NCBI RefSeq assembly: GCF_000423585.1
Contig: NZ_AUIG01000002.1
Location: 1-64,000 of the forward strand
DNA: 64,000 bases
Source: Salinimicrobium xinjiangense DSM 19287
GTDB lineage: Bacteria; Bacteroidota; Bacteroidia; Flavobacteriales; Flavobacteriaceae
Direction of reading: 5' to 3'
Part shown: positions 54,083-61,955 of the stretch, piece after piece
Layout of the letters: every line of letters begins with the position of its first letter
Numbering within the stretch: position 1 is the first letter of the stretch
Notes under the pieces: model-generated
The model's database searches: none
What the model was told of the DNA's origin: nothing
What the model saw: the letters and a program-made list of their open reading frames with translations, nothing else
Position numbers and translations under genes: made by a program

Positions 54083-54955
54083 TTAAAGTACTCTTTTGAT
54101 TCCACTGAATTCCTCCCGGTATTGGGAAGGAGTGCAATTTTTGCTCTTTTTGAATACCCTGTTGAAATTGGCGATATTATTAAAACCGCATTTGAAGGCA
54201 ACTTCAGCAATACTCAGATCTTTTTCAATCAACCATCGTGACGCGTAGCCAATCCTGGTGTCGTTTACATATTCTATCAGTGTTTTTCCGGTTCTTTTCT
54301 TGATAAACCGGTTAAAGGAAACGGGGCTCATATTTACCATTTCTGAGATCTCATTCAGGGAAATTTTGTATTGATAATTTTCCTGAACAAACTCATATAT
54401 GATCTTGATCTTGTCGCTGTTCTCGAAATCTTTATTAATGGACGTATAGGAAGAAAGCAACCGCTGATTCCTGGAAGTTGCCAGGTCCTGAAGAATCGAG
54501 ATGAGCTCGAGGAAATAATCTATGCTGTCAATCTTTGAAAGCTGCAGAATCTTAGGTTTTACTTCTTCTGCAATCTTTTCTGAAAACAGGATTCCATGAG
54601 CAGAACGTTCAAACATATCTCTAATAGGTTTCATGATCCTTCGGCTTAAAAGCTTCTCATCAAAAAGGTCATTATGGAACTGTATTGTTATTTCATGGAT
54701 GTTCTTATTCCTGCAATTGTGAAGTTCCCAGCCGTGTTGCAGGTTCGGCCCTACAAGCACCAACTCAACATTCTCAATATTCTCCATGCTGTCACCTATC
54801 ACTCTTCTCACACCTTTTCCATTCAGGATGAAGTTGAGTTCAAATTCCGGATGAAAATGCATGGGAAAGTCAAAATCGTCTTTCACCCTGTCAAAAACCA
54901 GGAAACTATCTTCTGGGGACAGAGGGGTGATTTCCCGGTGCACTTGAGGGGTCAT
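54083..54955 (-). CDS. AraC family transcriptional regulator
   Basis: 290 aa. An N-terminal cupin-like sensor (about 20-120; 'FPMHFHPEFELNFILNGKG') and a C-terminal double helix-turn-helix (about 190-285): 'SLNEISEMVNMSPVSFNRFI' and 'SIAEVAFKCGFNNIANFNRVFKK', ending with TPSQYREE. It is divergent from the GH26 operon and co-directional with GH5, so it probably controls both arms of the mannan locus in response to a sugar. Confidence 0.93.
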   Translation of the reverse strand: MTPQVHREITPLSPEDSFLVFDRVKDDFDFPMHFHPEFELNFILNGKGVRRVIGDSMENIENVELVLVGPNLQHGWELHNCRNKNIHEITIQFHNDLFDEKLLSRRIMKPIRDMFERSAHGILFSEKIAEEVKPKILQLSKIDSIDYFLELISILQDLATSRNQRLLSSYTSINKDFENSDKIKIIYEFVQENYQYKISLNEISEMVNMSPVSFNRFIKKRTGKTLIEYVNDTRIGYASRWLIEKDLSIAEVAFKCGFNNIANFNRVFKKSKNCTPSQYREEFSGIKRVL

Positions 54956-55033
54956 TTCTTGAAAATTTATGTTCTGGAAAAAATTTCATTATTAAATGAC
55001 AAAATCATATTAATCAAATCACAATGGGCAAAG

Positions 55034-55041
55034 TAAATTTG
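55034..55041 (+). promoter_or_regulatory. Candidate -7 box of the mannan operon
   Basis: TAAATTTG matches TAnnTTTG in the AraC/GH26 spacer, about 100 bp before the GH26 ATG. No TTG at the normal -33 spacing was found; activation by the AraC protein could make up for it. Confidence 0.3.
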
Positions 55042-55142
55042 AATGTCATAATTTATAAGTCCAAAGAATCGGAATCTGCAAATTCTTGCAGTTAAATATA
55101 AGCTAAGATTTTTGAATGTAACCTATATTGTCAAACAGAAGC

Positions 55143-56288
55143 ATGAAAACTACACCAGACGTAAAATATATTGTTAAAAGGCTGTTTATCCTGTTGCTTG
55201 TTTTTCAGTTGATCGCATGTAAATCCGCTTCAGGAGTGGATTTTAATGCCATACAGGTGGCCGATACAGAAGCAACAAACGCTACAAAGTTATTGTATCA
55301 CAATATTCAGAAAATATCAAAAAAAGGGATCGCTTTTGGACATCAGGACGCTACGGCTTATGGAATTGGCTGGAAACATGAAGACGAGCCAAAGCTGCTG
55401 CGGAGCGATATAAAGCAGATTACCGGAGATTTTCCCGCAGTCCATGGCTATGACATCGGCCATATTGAGCTGGGAAGACCGCACAACCTCGATACCGTTT
55501 CTTTTGATTTGATGAGAGACCACATTCAGCAGCTGTATGAGAAAGGAGCAATTATAACCATGAGTTGGCATTTGGATAACCCGGTCACTAATGGCAGTTC
55601 CTGGGATAAGACTCCGGCGGTTCCTGCCATTTTGGAGGGCGGGGAACAACGTGAAAAATATGTACTCTGGGTGCAAAGACTGGCAGATTTCTTTAACTCT
55701 TTAAAAGATAAAAGCGGCAATGTTATTCCTGTTGTTTTCCGGCCGTATCACGAAATGAACGGGTCATGGTTCTGGTGGGGCGGAGACAACCTAACTCCCG
55801 AAGATTACAAGCAGCTTTGGAAGGAGACTCAGCAGCTGTTAAAGCAGAACAACGTTCATAGCTTGTTGTATGCATATTCTCCCAATACCATTAGCAGCGA
55901 AGAGGAATTTGACAAATACTATCCGGGAGACGAATTCGTCGATATTCTTGGCGTGGATATCTACAACCACAGCGGAAACGAAGCTTTTACCAGGGATGTA
56001 AAAAGCAATCTGGAGATAGTTAGGAAGAAAGCCCGGCTAGCCGGTAAACCTTTTGCGCTCACAGAAACAGGAAACAACAACTTTGGCGAAGACCCCAATT
56101 GGTGGACAACAACCTTGTATCCCGGAATAAAAGACTCAGGCGCTGCATGGCTGCTCTTATGGAGGAATGCCAGGCCCTCACATTATTTTGCCACCTATCC
56201 CGGTGAGATATCCGCACAGGATTTTAAAGAGTTCGCAGAACTGGAAGACATCCTCTTCCTGGATGAGGTGGAAGACATTATAGATTAA
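55143..56288 (+). CDS. GH26 beta-mannanase lipoprotein
   Basis: 381 aa from the ATG at 55143 (a TTG at 55128 is in frame). The lipobox is FQLIAC. The GH26 catalytic residues are visible: acid/base Glu in 'FRPYHEMNGSWFWWG' and nucleophile Glu in 'ALTETGNNNFG'; 'SWHLDNPV' is also conserved. It likely cuts beta-1,4-mannan or releases mannobiose. It is first in the plus-strand operon, followed after 15 bp by the symporter. Confidence 0.93.
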   Translation: MKTTPDVKYIVKRLFILLLVFQLIACKSASGVDFNAIQVADTEATNATKLLYHNIQKISKKGIAFGHQDATAYGIGWKHEDEPKLLRSDIKQITGDFPAVHGYDIGHIELGRPHNLDTVSFDLMRDHIQQLYEKGAIITMSWHLDNPVTNGSSWDKTPAVPAILEGGEQREKYVLWVQRLADFFNSLKDKSGNVIPVVFRPYHEMNGSWFWWGGDNLTPEDYKQLWKETQQLLKQNNVHSLLYAYSPNTISSEEEFDKYYPGDEFVDILGVDIYNHSGNEAFTRDVKSNLEIVRKKARLAGKPFALTETGNNNFGEDPNWWTTTLYPGIKDSGAAWLLLWRNARPSHYFATYPGEISAQDFKEFAELEDILFLDEVEDIID

Positions 56289-56303
56289 CCGAAGATAGCC
56301 CCA

Positions 56304-58139
56304 ATGTTACAAGGTTTAGATATAGCAATAATTTTAGCCTACTTGATTGGCACTATCCTCATTGGGCTGGCATTACGAAAGAAAGCTCAAAAAAGTAAGG
56401 ATGATTATCTTTTGGGAGGGAAAGACCTGCCGTGGTATATGCTGGGTCTCTCCAATGCCTCGGGGATGTTCGATATTTCCGGAACGATGTGGCTGGTGAC
56501 GCTCACTTTTGTATACGGTTTAAAGAGTATCTGGATTCCATGGCTATGGCCGGTTTTTAATCAGGTATTTTTGATGGTCTTTCTTGCGACCTGGCTTAGG
56601 AGATCGCAAGTGACCACAGGTGCAGAATGGATACATTTTCGCTTTGGCAAAGGTCAGGGAGGGAATCGCTCTCATAGCATTATCGTCATTTTTGCCATTT
56701 TAAGCTGCCTTGGTTTCCTCGCTTACGGTTTCATCGGCCTAGGAAAGTTCGTGGAGATCTTTATTCCCTGGGAGATCGTTTCAGCTTACATTCCATTTAA
56801 TGTTCCAGCGGAATATATCCCACACTTCTACGGCGTTGTCTTCACCATGTTCGCTGTTTTTTATTCAATCTTAGGTGGGATGTCCGGGATCGTTTGGACA
56901 GACCTCCTGCAGTATTCCATTATGACGGTTTCTTCTATCGCTATTGCAGTGATCGCATGGCAGGCGATGGGAGAAAGCACTCTAAATGTACCTGAAGGCT
57001 GGATGAATCCTCTTTTTGGCTGGGAACTGGACATTGACTGGAGCGGAATAATTGGCGAGGTGAATGCCAAAATAGCATCAGACCAATATTCTCTTTTTGG
57101 GCTGTTCTTTATGCTCATGGTCTTCAAAGGAATCCTGTCCAGTATAGCAGGACCTGCGCCTAATTATGATATGCAGAAAATTCTATCCACCAAAAGTCCT
57201 CTGGAAGCCGCTAAAATGAGTGCATTCTCTATTGCTGCTTTGATCCCTACCAGATACTTAATGGTGGGTGGTTTTTCTGTCCTCGCAATTCTCTTTTACG
57301 ACGACCTGAGGCTGGAAACCGCAGGGATTCTCGACTTCGAGAAGATCCTGCCTGCAGCAATAGGCCAGTTCGTTCCGGTGGGATTATTGGGATTATTGTT
57401 AGCCGGACTTTTGGCTGCCTTCATGTCCACTTTTGCGGGAACCTTGAATGCTGCACAGGCATACCTGGTAAATGATATTTACCTAAAATATAAGCCCGAT
57501 GCTTCCCAAAAGGAAGTGAAGAAAATGAACTACGGAAGCGGGGTCATTGTAGTGAGCATCAGTATTATCCTCGGCTTCTTCGTTCTTGACGTGAATTCTA
57601 TTTTGCAGTGGATCGTTTCTGCCCTCTACGGAAGCTATGTGATCTCAAATACCCTTAAATGGTACTGGTGGCGCTTCAATGGAGAAGGATATTTCTGGGG
57701 AATGGTTTCAGGAATTATTCCCGCTATGATCTTTCCTCTGATCACAGATACTCTGGATTTATATTACTTCCCCGTGATCCTCCTTATTTCCATAGCCGGA
57801 AGTATCATTGGAACCTACACTGCTCCTCCAACTGATGATCGTATTCTGAAGGATTTTTATCTGAAGACCCGCCCGTGGGGCTTCTGGAAGCCTATTCTGG
57901 AAAAAGTAAAGCGGGAAAATCCGGAAGTGAGCAGAAACAGGAATTTTTCAAGAGATATGTTCAATGTATTGATAGGTGTGATTGCACAAACCTTACTGGT
58001 GCTAATTCCGCTTTATCTCATTCTACATGAAAATGTCTCAATGATAGTTTCAATTCTCGTGCTTTTGATATGTCTCTTCATCCTGAAGAAAAACTGGTGG
58101 GATCATATCAAAAAAGAAGCAGGAGTAAACATAAAATAA
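56304..58139 (+). CDS. Sodium:solute symporter (SSS family), predicted sugar importer
   Basis: 611 aa with about 13-15 hydrophobic helices. Family features include 'DYLLGGKDLPWYMLGLSNASG' near the N-terminus, 'FGKGQGGNRSH', 'SILGGMSGIVWTDLLQYS' and 'LLAGLLAAFMSTFAGTLNAAQ'. It probably moves mannobiose or related disaccharide across the inner membrane. It sits between GH26 and GH130, as in the B. fragilis-type mannan operon, though the importer class there may differ. Confidence 0.9.
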   Translation: MLQGLDIAIILAYLIGTILIGLALRKKAQKSKDDYLLGGKDLPWYMLGLSNASGMFDISGTMWLVTLTFVYGLKSIWIPWLWPVFNQVFLMVFLATWLRRSQVTTGAEWIHFRFGKGQGGNRSHSIIVIFAILSCLGFLAYGFIGLGKFVEIFIPWEIVSAYIPFNVPAEYIPHFYGVVFTMFAVFYSILGGMSGIVWTDLLQYSIMTVSSIAIAVIAWQAMGESTLNVPEGWMNPLFGWELDIDWSGIIGEVNAKIASDQYSLFGLFFMLMVFKGILSSIAGPAPNYDMQKILSTKSPLEAAKMSAFSIAALIPTRYLMVGGFSVLAILFYDDLRLETAGILDFEKILPAAIGQFVPVGLLGLLLAGLLAAFMSTFAGTLNAAQAYLVNDIYLKYKPDASQKEVKKMNYGSGVIVVSISIILGFFVLDVNSILQWIVSALYGSYVISNTLKWYWWRFNGEGYFWGMVSGIIPAMIFPLITDTLDLYYFPVILLISIAGSIIGTYTAPPTDDRILKDFYLKTRPWGFWKPILEKVKRENPEVSRNRNFSRDMFNVLIGVIAQTLLVLIPLYLILHENVSMIVSILVLLICLFILKKNWWDHIKKEAGVNIK

Positions 58140-58174
58140 GCCTACAAATAAAATTAAACTAACAACCACAAGTA

Positions 58175-59338
58175 ATGAGCAAAATTCCTCAATACGAACG
58201 ACTCATACAGGAGCATAAAGAATTCCTTCAAACTCCAAACACACCTGTTGCCAAATCAAACGGAATTGTACAGCGGTATCAAAACCCGGTGATCACAGCA
58301 GCTCATGCTCCCCTGCACTGGAGGTATGATTTCAACGCTGCTACCAATCCGCTGGGACTTGAAAGAATTGGCGTAAATGCCACTTTTAACCCTGGAGCTA
58401 TCAAGTGGAACAGAAAGTACGTGCTCGCAGTGAGAGTTGAAGGAAATGACCGCAAGTCATTCTTTGCAATGGCCGAAAGTCCCAATGGACTTGATAATTT
58501 CAAATTCTGGGACAAACCTGTTGAACTGCCGCAAACTGAAGAACCGGACACCAACGTCTACGACATGAGACTTACGCAGCATGACGACGGCTGGATCTAC
58601 GGAGTCTTCTGTACAGAACGCAAAGATAAGACCAATCCCGATACCAGCGCAGCAGTTGCGAATGCCGGAATCGTGAGAACAAAAGACCTCCTGAATTGGG
58701 AAAGGCTGCCCGATCTCATCTCCACTTCAGGACAGCAGCGAAATGTGGTGATGCATCCGGAATTTGTAAATGGAAAATACGCTCTTTACACCCGTCCCCA
58801 GGATGGATTCATTGAGGTAGGCAAAGGCGGCGGAATCGGTCTTGGGTACATCACAGACATCACAAATCCTGTTTTGGAAGATGAAAAGATCATCAACCAC
58901 AAGATCTATCACACCGTTTATGAATTGAAAAATGGTCTCGGACCTGCGCCCATAAAAACTGAAGAAGGCTGGCTGCATCTCGCCCATGGCGTAAGAAATA
59001 CCGCCGGAGGCCTTCGCTATACGCTATATCTTTTTATGACCGCTCTTGACGATATCTCAAAAGTGATCTACCAGCCGGCCGGATATTTTATGGCTCCCAA
59101 TTACGAGGAGACTGTTGGAGATGTTCCCAATGTTTTATTCGGAAACGGATGGATAAAAGATGAAGACGGAAAAGTATTTATTTATTACGCATCTTCAGAC
59201 ACCCGTTGCCATGTTGCGGTTTCTACCGTGGAAAAATTATTGGACTATGTGAAGAACACTCCTGCAGATGGTTTGACCTCAAGGGCATCGGTAAATGCGA
59301 TCTTAGATCTTGTAAACAGGAACAAGGAATTGAAGTAA
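58175..59338 (+). CDS. GH130 4-O-beta-D-mannosyl-D-glucose phosphorylase
   Basis: 387 aa, cytoplasmic (no signal). GH130 features include 'NPVITAAHAPLHWRYDFNAATNP', 'GVNATFNPGA', the catalytic Asp region 'EPDTNVYDMRLTQHDDGWIYG', 'RNVVMHPEFVNGKYALYTRPQD' and 'YYASSDTRCHVAVSTVEKLLDY'. The enzyme phosphorolyses mannosyl-glucose to mannose 1-phosphate and glucose. Its stop overlaps the epimerase start by one base (TAATG), which supports a linked two-step pathway. Confidence 0.92.
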   Translation: MSKIPQYERLIQEHKEFLQTPNTPVAKSNGIVQRYQNPVITAAHAPLHWRYDFNAATNPLGLERIGVNATFNPGAIKWNRKYVLAVRVEGNDRKSFFAMAESPNGLDNFKFWDKPVELPQTEEPDTNVYDMRLTQHDDGWIYGVFCTERKDKTNPDTSAAVANAGIVRTKDLLNWERLPDLISTSGQQRNVVMHPEFVNGKYALYTRPQDGFIEVGKGGGIGLGYITDITNPVLEDEKIINHKIYHTVYELKNGLGPAPIKTEEGWLHLAHGVRNTAGGLRYTLYLFMTALDDISKVIYQPAGYFMAPNYEETVGDVPNVLFGNGWIKDEDGKVFIYYASSDTRCHVAVSTVEKLLDYVKNTPADGLTSRASVNAILDLVNRNKELK

Positions 59339-60534
59339 TGGCAGATCACACAGCACAATTTAAGTCCGAGCTTTCCGAAGAACTGGAAAACATCCTGAAA
59401 TACTGGAAGGATTTCAGCGTGGATGAAAGAAACGGCGGATTTGTCGGGCAAAGGGATCATTATAATAAGGAAGTGCCGGGTGCTTCCAAAGGTATCATTC
59501 TCAATACCCGCATCCTCTGGACTTTTTCGGCAGTTGCTTATCATAAAAATGAAAGAGAGGGCGAGCTGCGATCTTTAGCCGATCGTGCATACGGGTATCT
59601 AAAAAGGGCCTTTAAGGATGACATTTTCGGAGGGGTATTTTGGGAAGTTGATGCCGAAGGGAATCCCGTAAACAGAAGAAAGCAGATCTATGCTCAGGCT
59701 TTTGCCATTTATGCACTTTCAGAATATTATCTTCTTTCTGAAGTTGGAGAGGCCCGAGATTTTGCACTGGAATTATTTAATCTCATAGAAAAACATGCCC
59801 GGGAAAGGGAATTTAACGGCTATCTGGAAGCTTTTCAGGACGATTGGTCTCCAATTGAAGACATGCGGCTCAGCGAAAAGGACAGGAATTCAGCTAAAAC
59901 CATGAACACTCATTTGCATGTGCTGGAGGCCTACACTACACTCTACAAAATCACAAAAGCTGAAGCAGTCAAAGAAGCTCTTGATAACCTGATCGAACTT
60001 TTCCTTGAGAAATTTTACGATCCCGAACAGCAGCATTTTCAGCTGTTTTTTGATAATCAGTGGAACCCGGAAGGGAAAGTTGTATCCTTTGGACACGATA
60101 TAGAAGCAATCTGGCTTATGATCGAGGCTGCAAAGGCTTCAGGAGAAGAATCGTTGATCAGAAAAACAGAAGATATTGCCGTGCCCATTGCAAAGACTTT
60201 TCTTCAGGAAGCATATGTTCCCGGCAAAGGCGTGATCAATGATAAAGATCTTGATTCCGGAGCAACAGATACAGACCGGCATTGGTGGCCGCAGGCAGAA
60301 GCCATGGTCGGACTCGAATATGCATATCAAATTTCCGGAGAGGAAAAATTCAGAGATGCGCTCTATGATATCTGGAAATTCACCAGGGAAAATATTATCG
60401 ACCACGAGAATGGCGAATGGTTCTTTAGAATAGACGAAAATTACCGACCTTACAAGCAGGAAGATAAACTGGGCATGTGGAAATGTCCTTACCACAACTC
60501 CCGTGCATGTATGGTTTTAACTAATAAAGCATAA
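59338..60534 (+). CDS. AGE-family cellobiose/mannobiose 2-epimerase
   Basis: 398 aa. The ATG at 59338 overlaps the GH130 stop. The (alpha/alpha)6 barrel motifs are 'GFVGQRDHYN', 'LNTRILWTFSA', 'AQAFAIYALSEYY', 'SFGHDIEAIWLM' and 'DRHWWPQAEAMVGLEY', with the catalytic histidines among them. Next to GH130 it most likely turns mannobiose into mannosyl-glucose for phosphorolysis. The N-acylglucosamine 2-epimerase annotation is less likely in this context. Confidence 0.92.
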   Translation: MADHTAQFKSELSEELENILKYWKDFSVDERNGGFVGQRDHYNKEVPGASKGIILNTRILWTFSAVAYHKNEREGELRSLADRAYGYLKRAFKDDIFGGVFWEVDAEGNPVNRRKQIYAQAFAIYALSEYYLLSEVGEARDFALELFNLIEKHAREREFNGYLEAFQDDWSPIEDMRLSEKDRNSAKTMNTHLHVLEAYTTLYKITKAEAVKEALDNLIELFLEKFYDPEQQHFQLFFDNQWNPEGKVVSFGHDIEAIWLMIEAAKASGEESLIRKTEDIAVPIAKTFLQEAYVPGKGVINDKDLDSGATDTDRHWWPQAEAMVGLEYAYQISGEEKFRDALYDIWKFTRENIIDHENGEWFFRIDENYRPYKQEDKLGMWKCPYHNSRACMVLTNKA

Positions 60535-60614
60535 AGAAGTGTGCAAAAAGAAGAACCACTTCTACTTTATGAAATATCAAAAATGTTTAACCTTCCAATT
60601 AAAGCTTTAATAAT

Positions 60615-61931
60615 ATGAAGAGAATATTCTTTTTAGCACTGGCTTCAGCAATTTTTCTCGCGTCCTGTGGCAGTGTGAAAGACGTAGAAAACAGACCTGC
60701 TCCAATTACTATAAAAGACGGGATCTTTTACAAAGGCAGTGAACCTTATTACTTTGTAGGTGCAAATTATTGGTACGGGCCACTTATAGGCGCCCGAAAC
60801 ATAGGAGACAGGGAAAGGCTTATTAAGGAGCTTGACCTTATGAAGAGCCATGGGATTGATAACCTAAGGATCCTTGTGGGTGCCGAAGGCGGTACTCAGG
60901 ATTTTCAGGTAAAGCCTGCTTTGCAGCCAAAACAGGGAGAGTATAACGATGACCTGCTTGATGGTCTTGATTTTCTTTTAGCCGAAATGGCGAAAAGAGA
61001 TATGTATGCTGTGCTCTACCTCAACAACAATTGGATATGGTCTGGCGGAATGTCGGCTTATCTCGAGTGGAACGGCTATGGCGAAGTGGCAAATCCTTTC
61101 CTGGAGAAATATTCCTGGGAAGATTATTTCCAGTACACCCAGCAATTCCACACTTGTACTCCTTGTCGGGAAGCTTTTATGGACCACGTGAAATTTATCA
61201 TTGGCAGGACCAATGAGTACACCGGACTAAAATATACCGATGACACCACCATTATGTCATGGCAGGTGGCTAATGAGCCCCGTATTTTTACCGAAGAAGA
61301 CAGGGAGCCATTTAGAGACTGGCTTGCGGAAGTAGTTGATCTTCTCGATCAATTAGATCCAAATACTCTTGTCTCTACAGGAGCTGAAGGAAAAGCCAGT
61401 TATCTGCAGGATCTAAATGAGTTTGAAAGTTTGCATTCCAGTCCCAAAATAGACTATTTGACCGCTCACATGTGGCCCAAGAACTGGGGATGGTATGATA
61501 TTGAAGATGAAAAAGGAAGTCTGCAGGTTTCTATAAACAATGCCTACGACTATATAAATGAGCACGTGGAAGTAGCACAAAAGCTCAATAAGCCTATCGT
61601 TCTTTCAGAATTTGGTTTTCCGAGGGAAAAGGAAAGTCTGGCTTTAAGTGCATCCGTAGAGAACAGGGATGAATTCTATCAAGCTCTTTTTCAGAAACTG
61701 AAGGAGAGTTACGAGAACAAAGGACAATTGGCAGGAGCAAATTTCTGGGGCTTTGGCGGATTTGCCAGAACCGATCAGAAACGCGGAAAATGGGAAATAG
61801 GAGACGACTTCAGCGGAGATCCACCACAAGAACCACAGGGCTTGAACACTGTTTTTGCACAGGATGAATCTACGCTTCAACTGATCAAGAAATACAACGA
61901 AATAATAAATCCTGAAGCTGTTCAGAAATAA
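60615..61931 (+). CDS. GH5 family beta-mannanase lipoprotein
   Basis: 438 aa. The lipobox is in LASAIFLASCGS (Cys about 18). The barrel pattern 'VGANYWYGPLIG', the acid/base Glu in 'MSWQVANEPRIF' and the nucleophile Glu in 'PIVLSEFGFPRE' are typical of the GH5_7 mannanase type. An unusual 'HTCTPCRE' gives a CxxC near residue 180. It lies 80 bp after the epimerase gene and 24 bp before GH3, so it is probably part of the operon. Confidence 0.91.
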   Translation: MKRIFFLALASAIFLASCGSVKDVENRPAPITIKDGIFYKGSEPYYFVGANYWYGPLIGARNIGDRERLIKELDLMKSHGIDNLRILVGAEGGTQDFQVKPALQPKQGEYNDDLLDGLDFLLAEMAKRDMYAVLYLNNNWIWSGGMSAYLEWNGYGEVANPFLEKYSWEDYFQYTQQFHTCTPCREAFMDHVKFIIGRTNEYTGLKYTDDTTIMSWQVANEPRIFTEEDREPFRDWLAEVVDLLDQLDPNTLVSTGAEGKASYLQDLNEFESLHSSPKIDYLTAHMWPKNWGWYDIEDEKGSLQVSINNAYDYINEHVEVAQKLNKPIVLSEFGFPREKESLALSASVENRDEFYQALFQKLKESYENKGQLAGANFWGFGGFARTDQKRGKWEIGDDFSGDPPQEPQGLNTVFAQDESTLQLIKKYNEIINPEAVQK

Positions 61932-61955
61932 TTTAGAAAAGAAATATCCAAAACA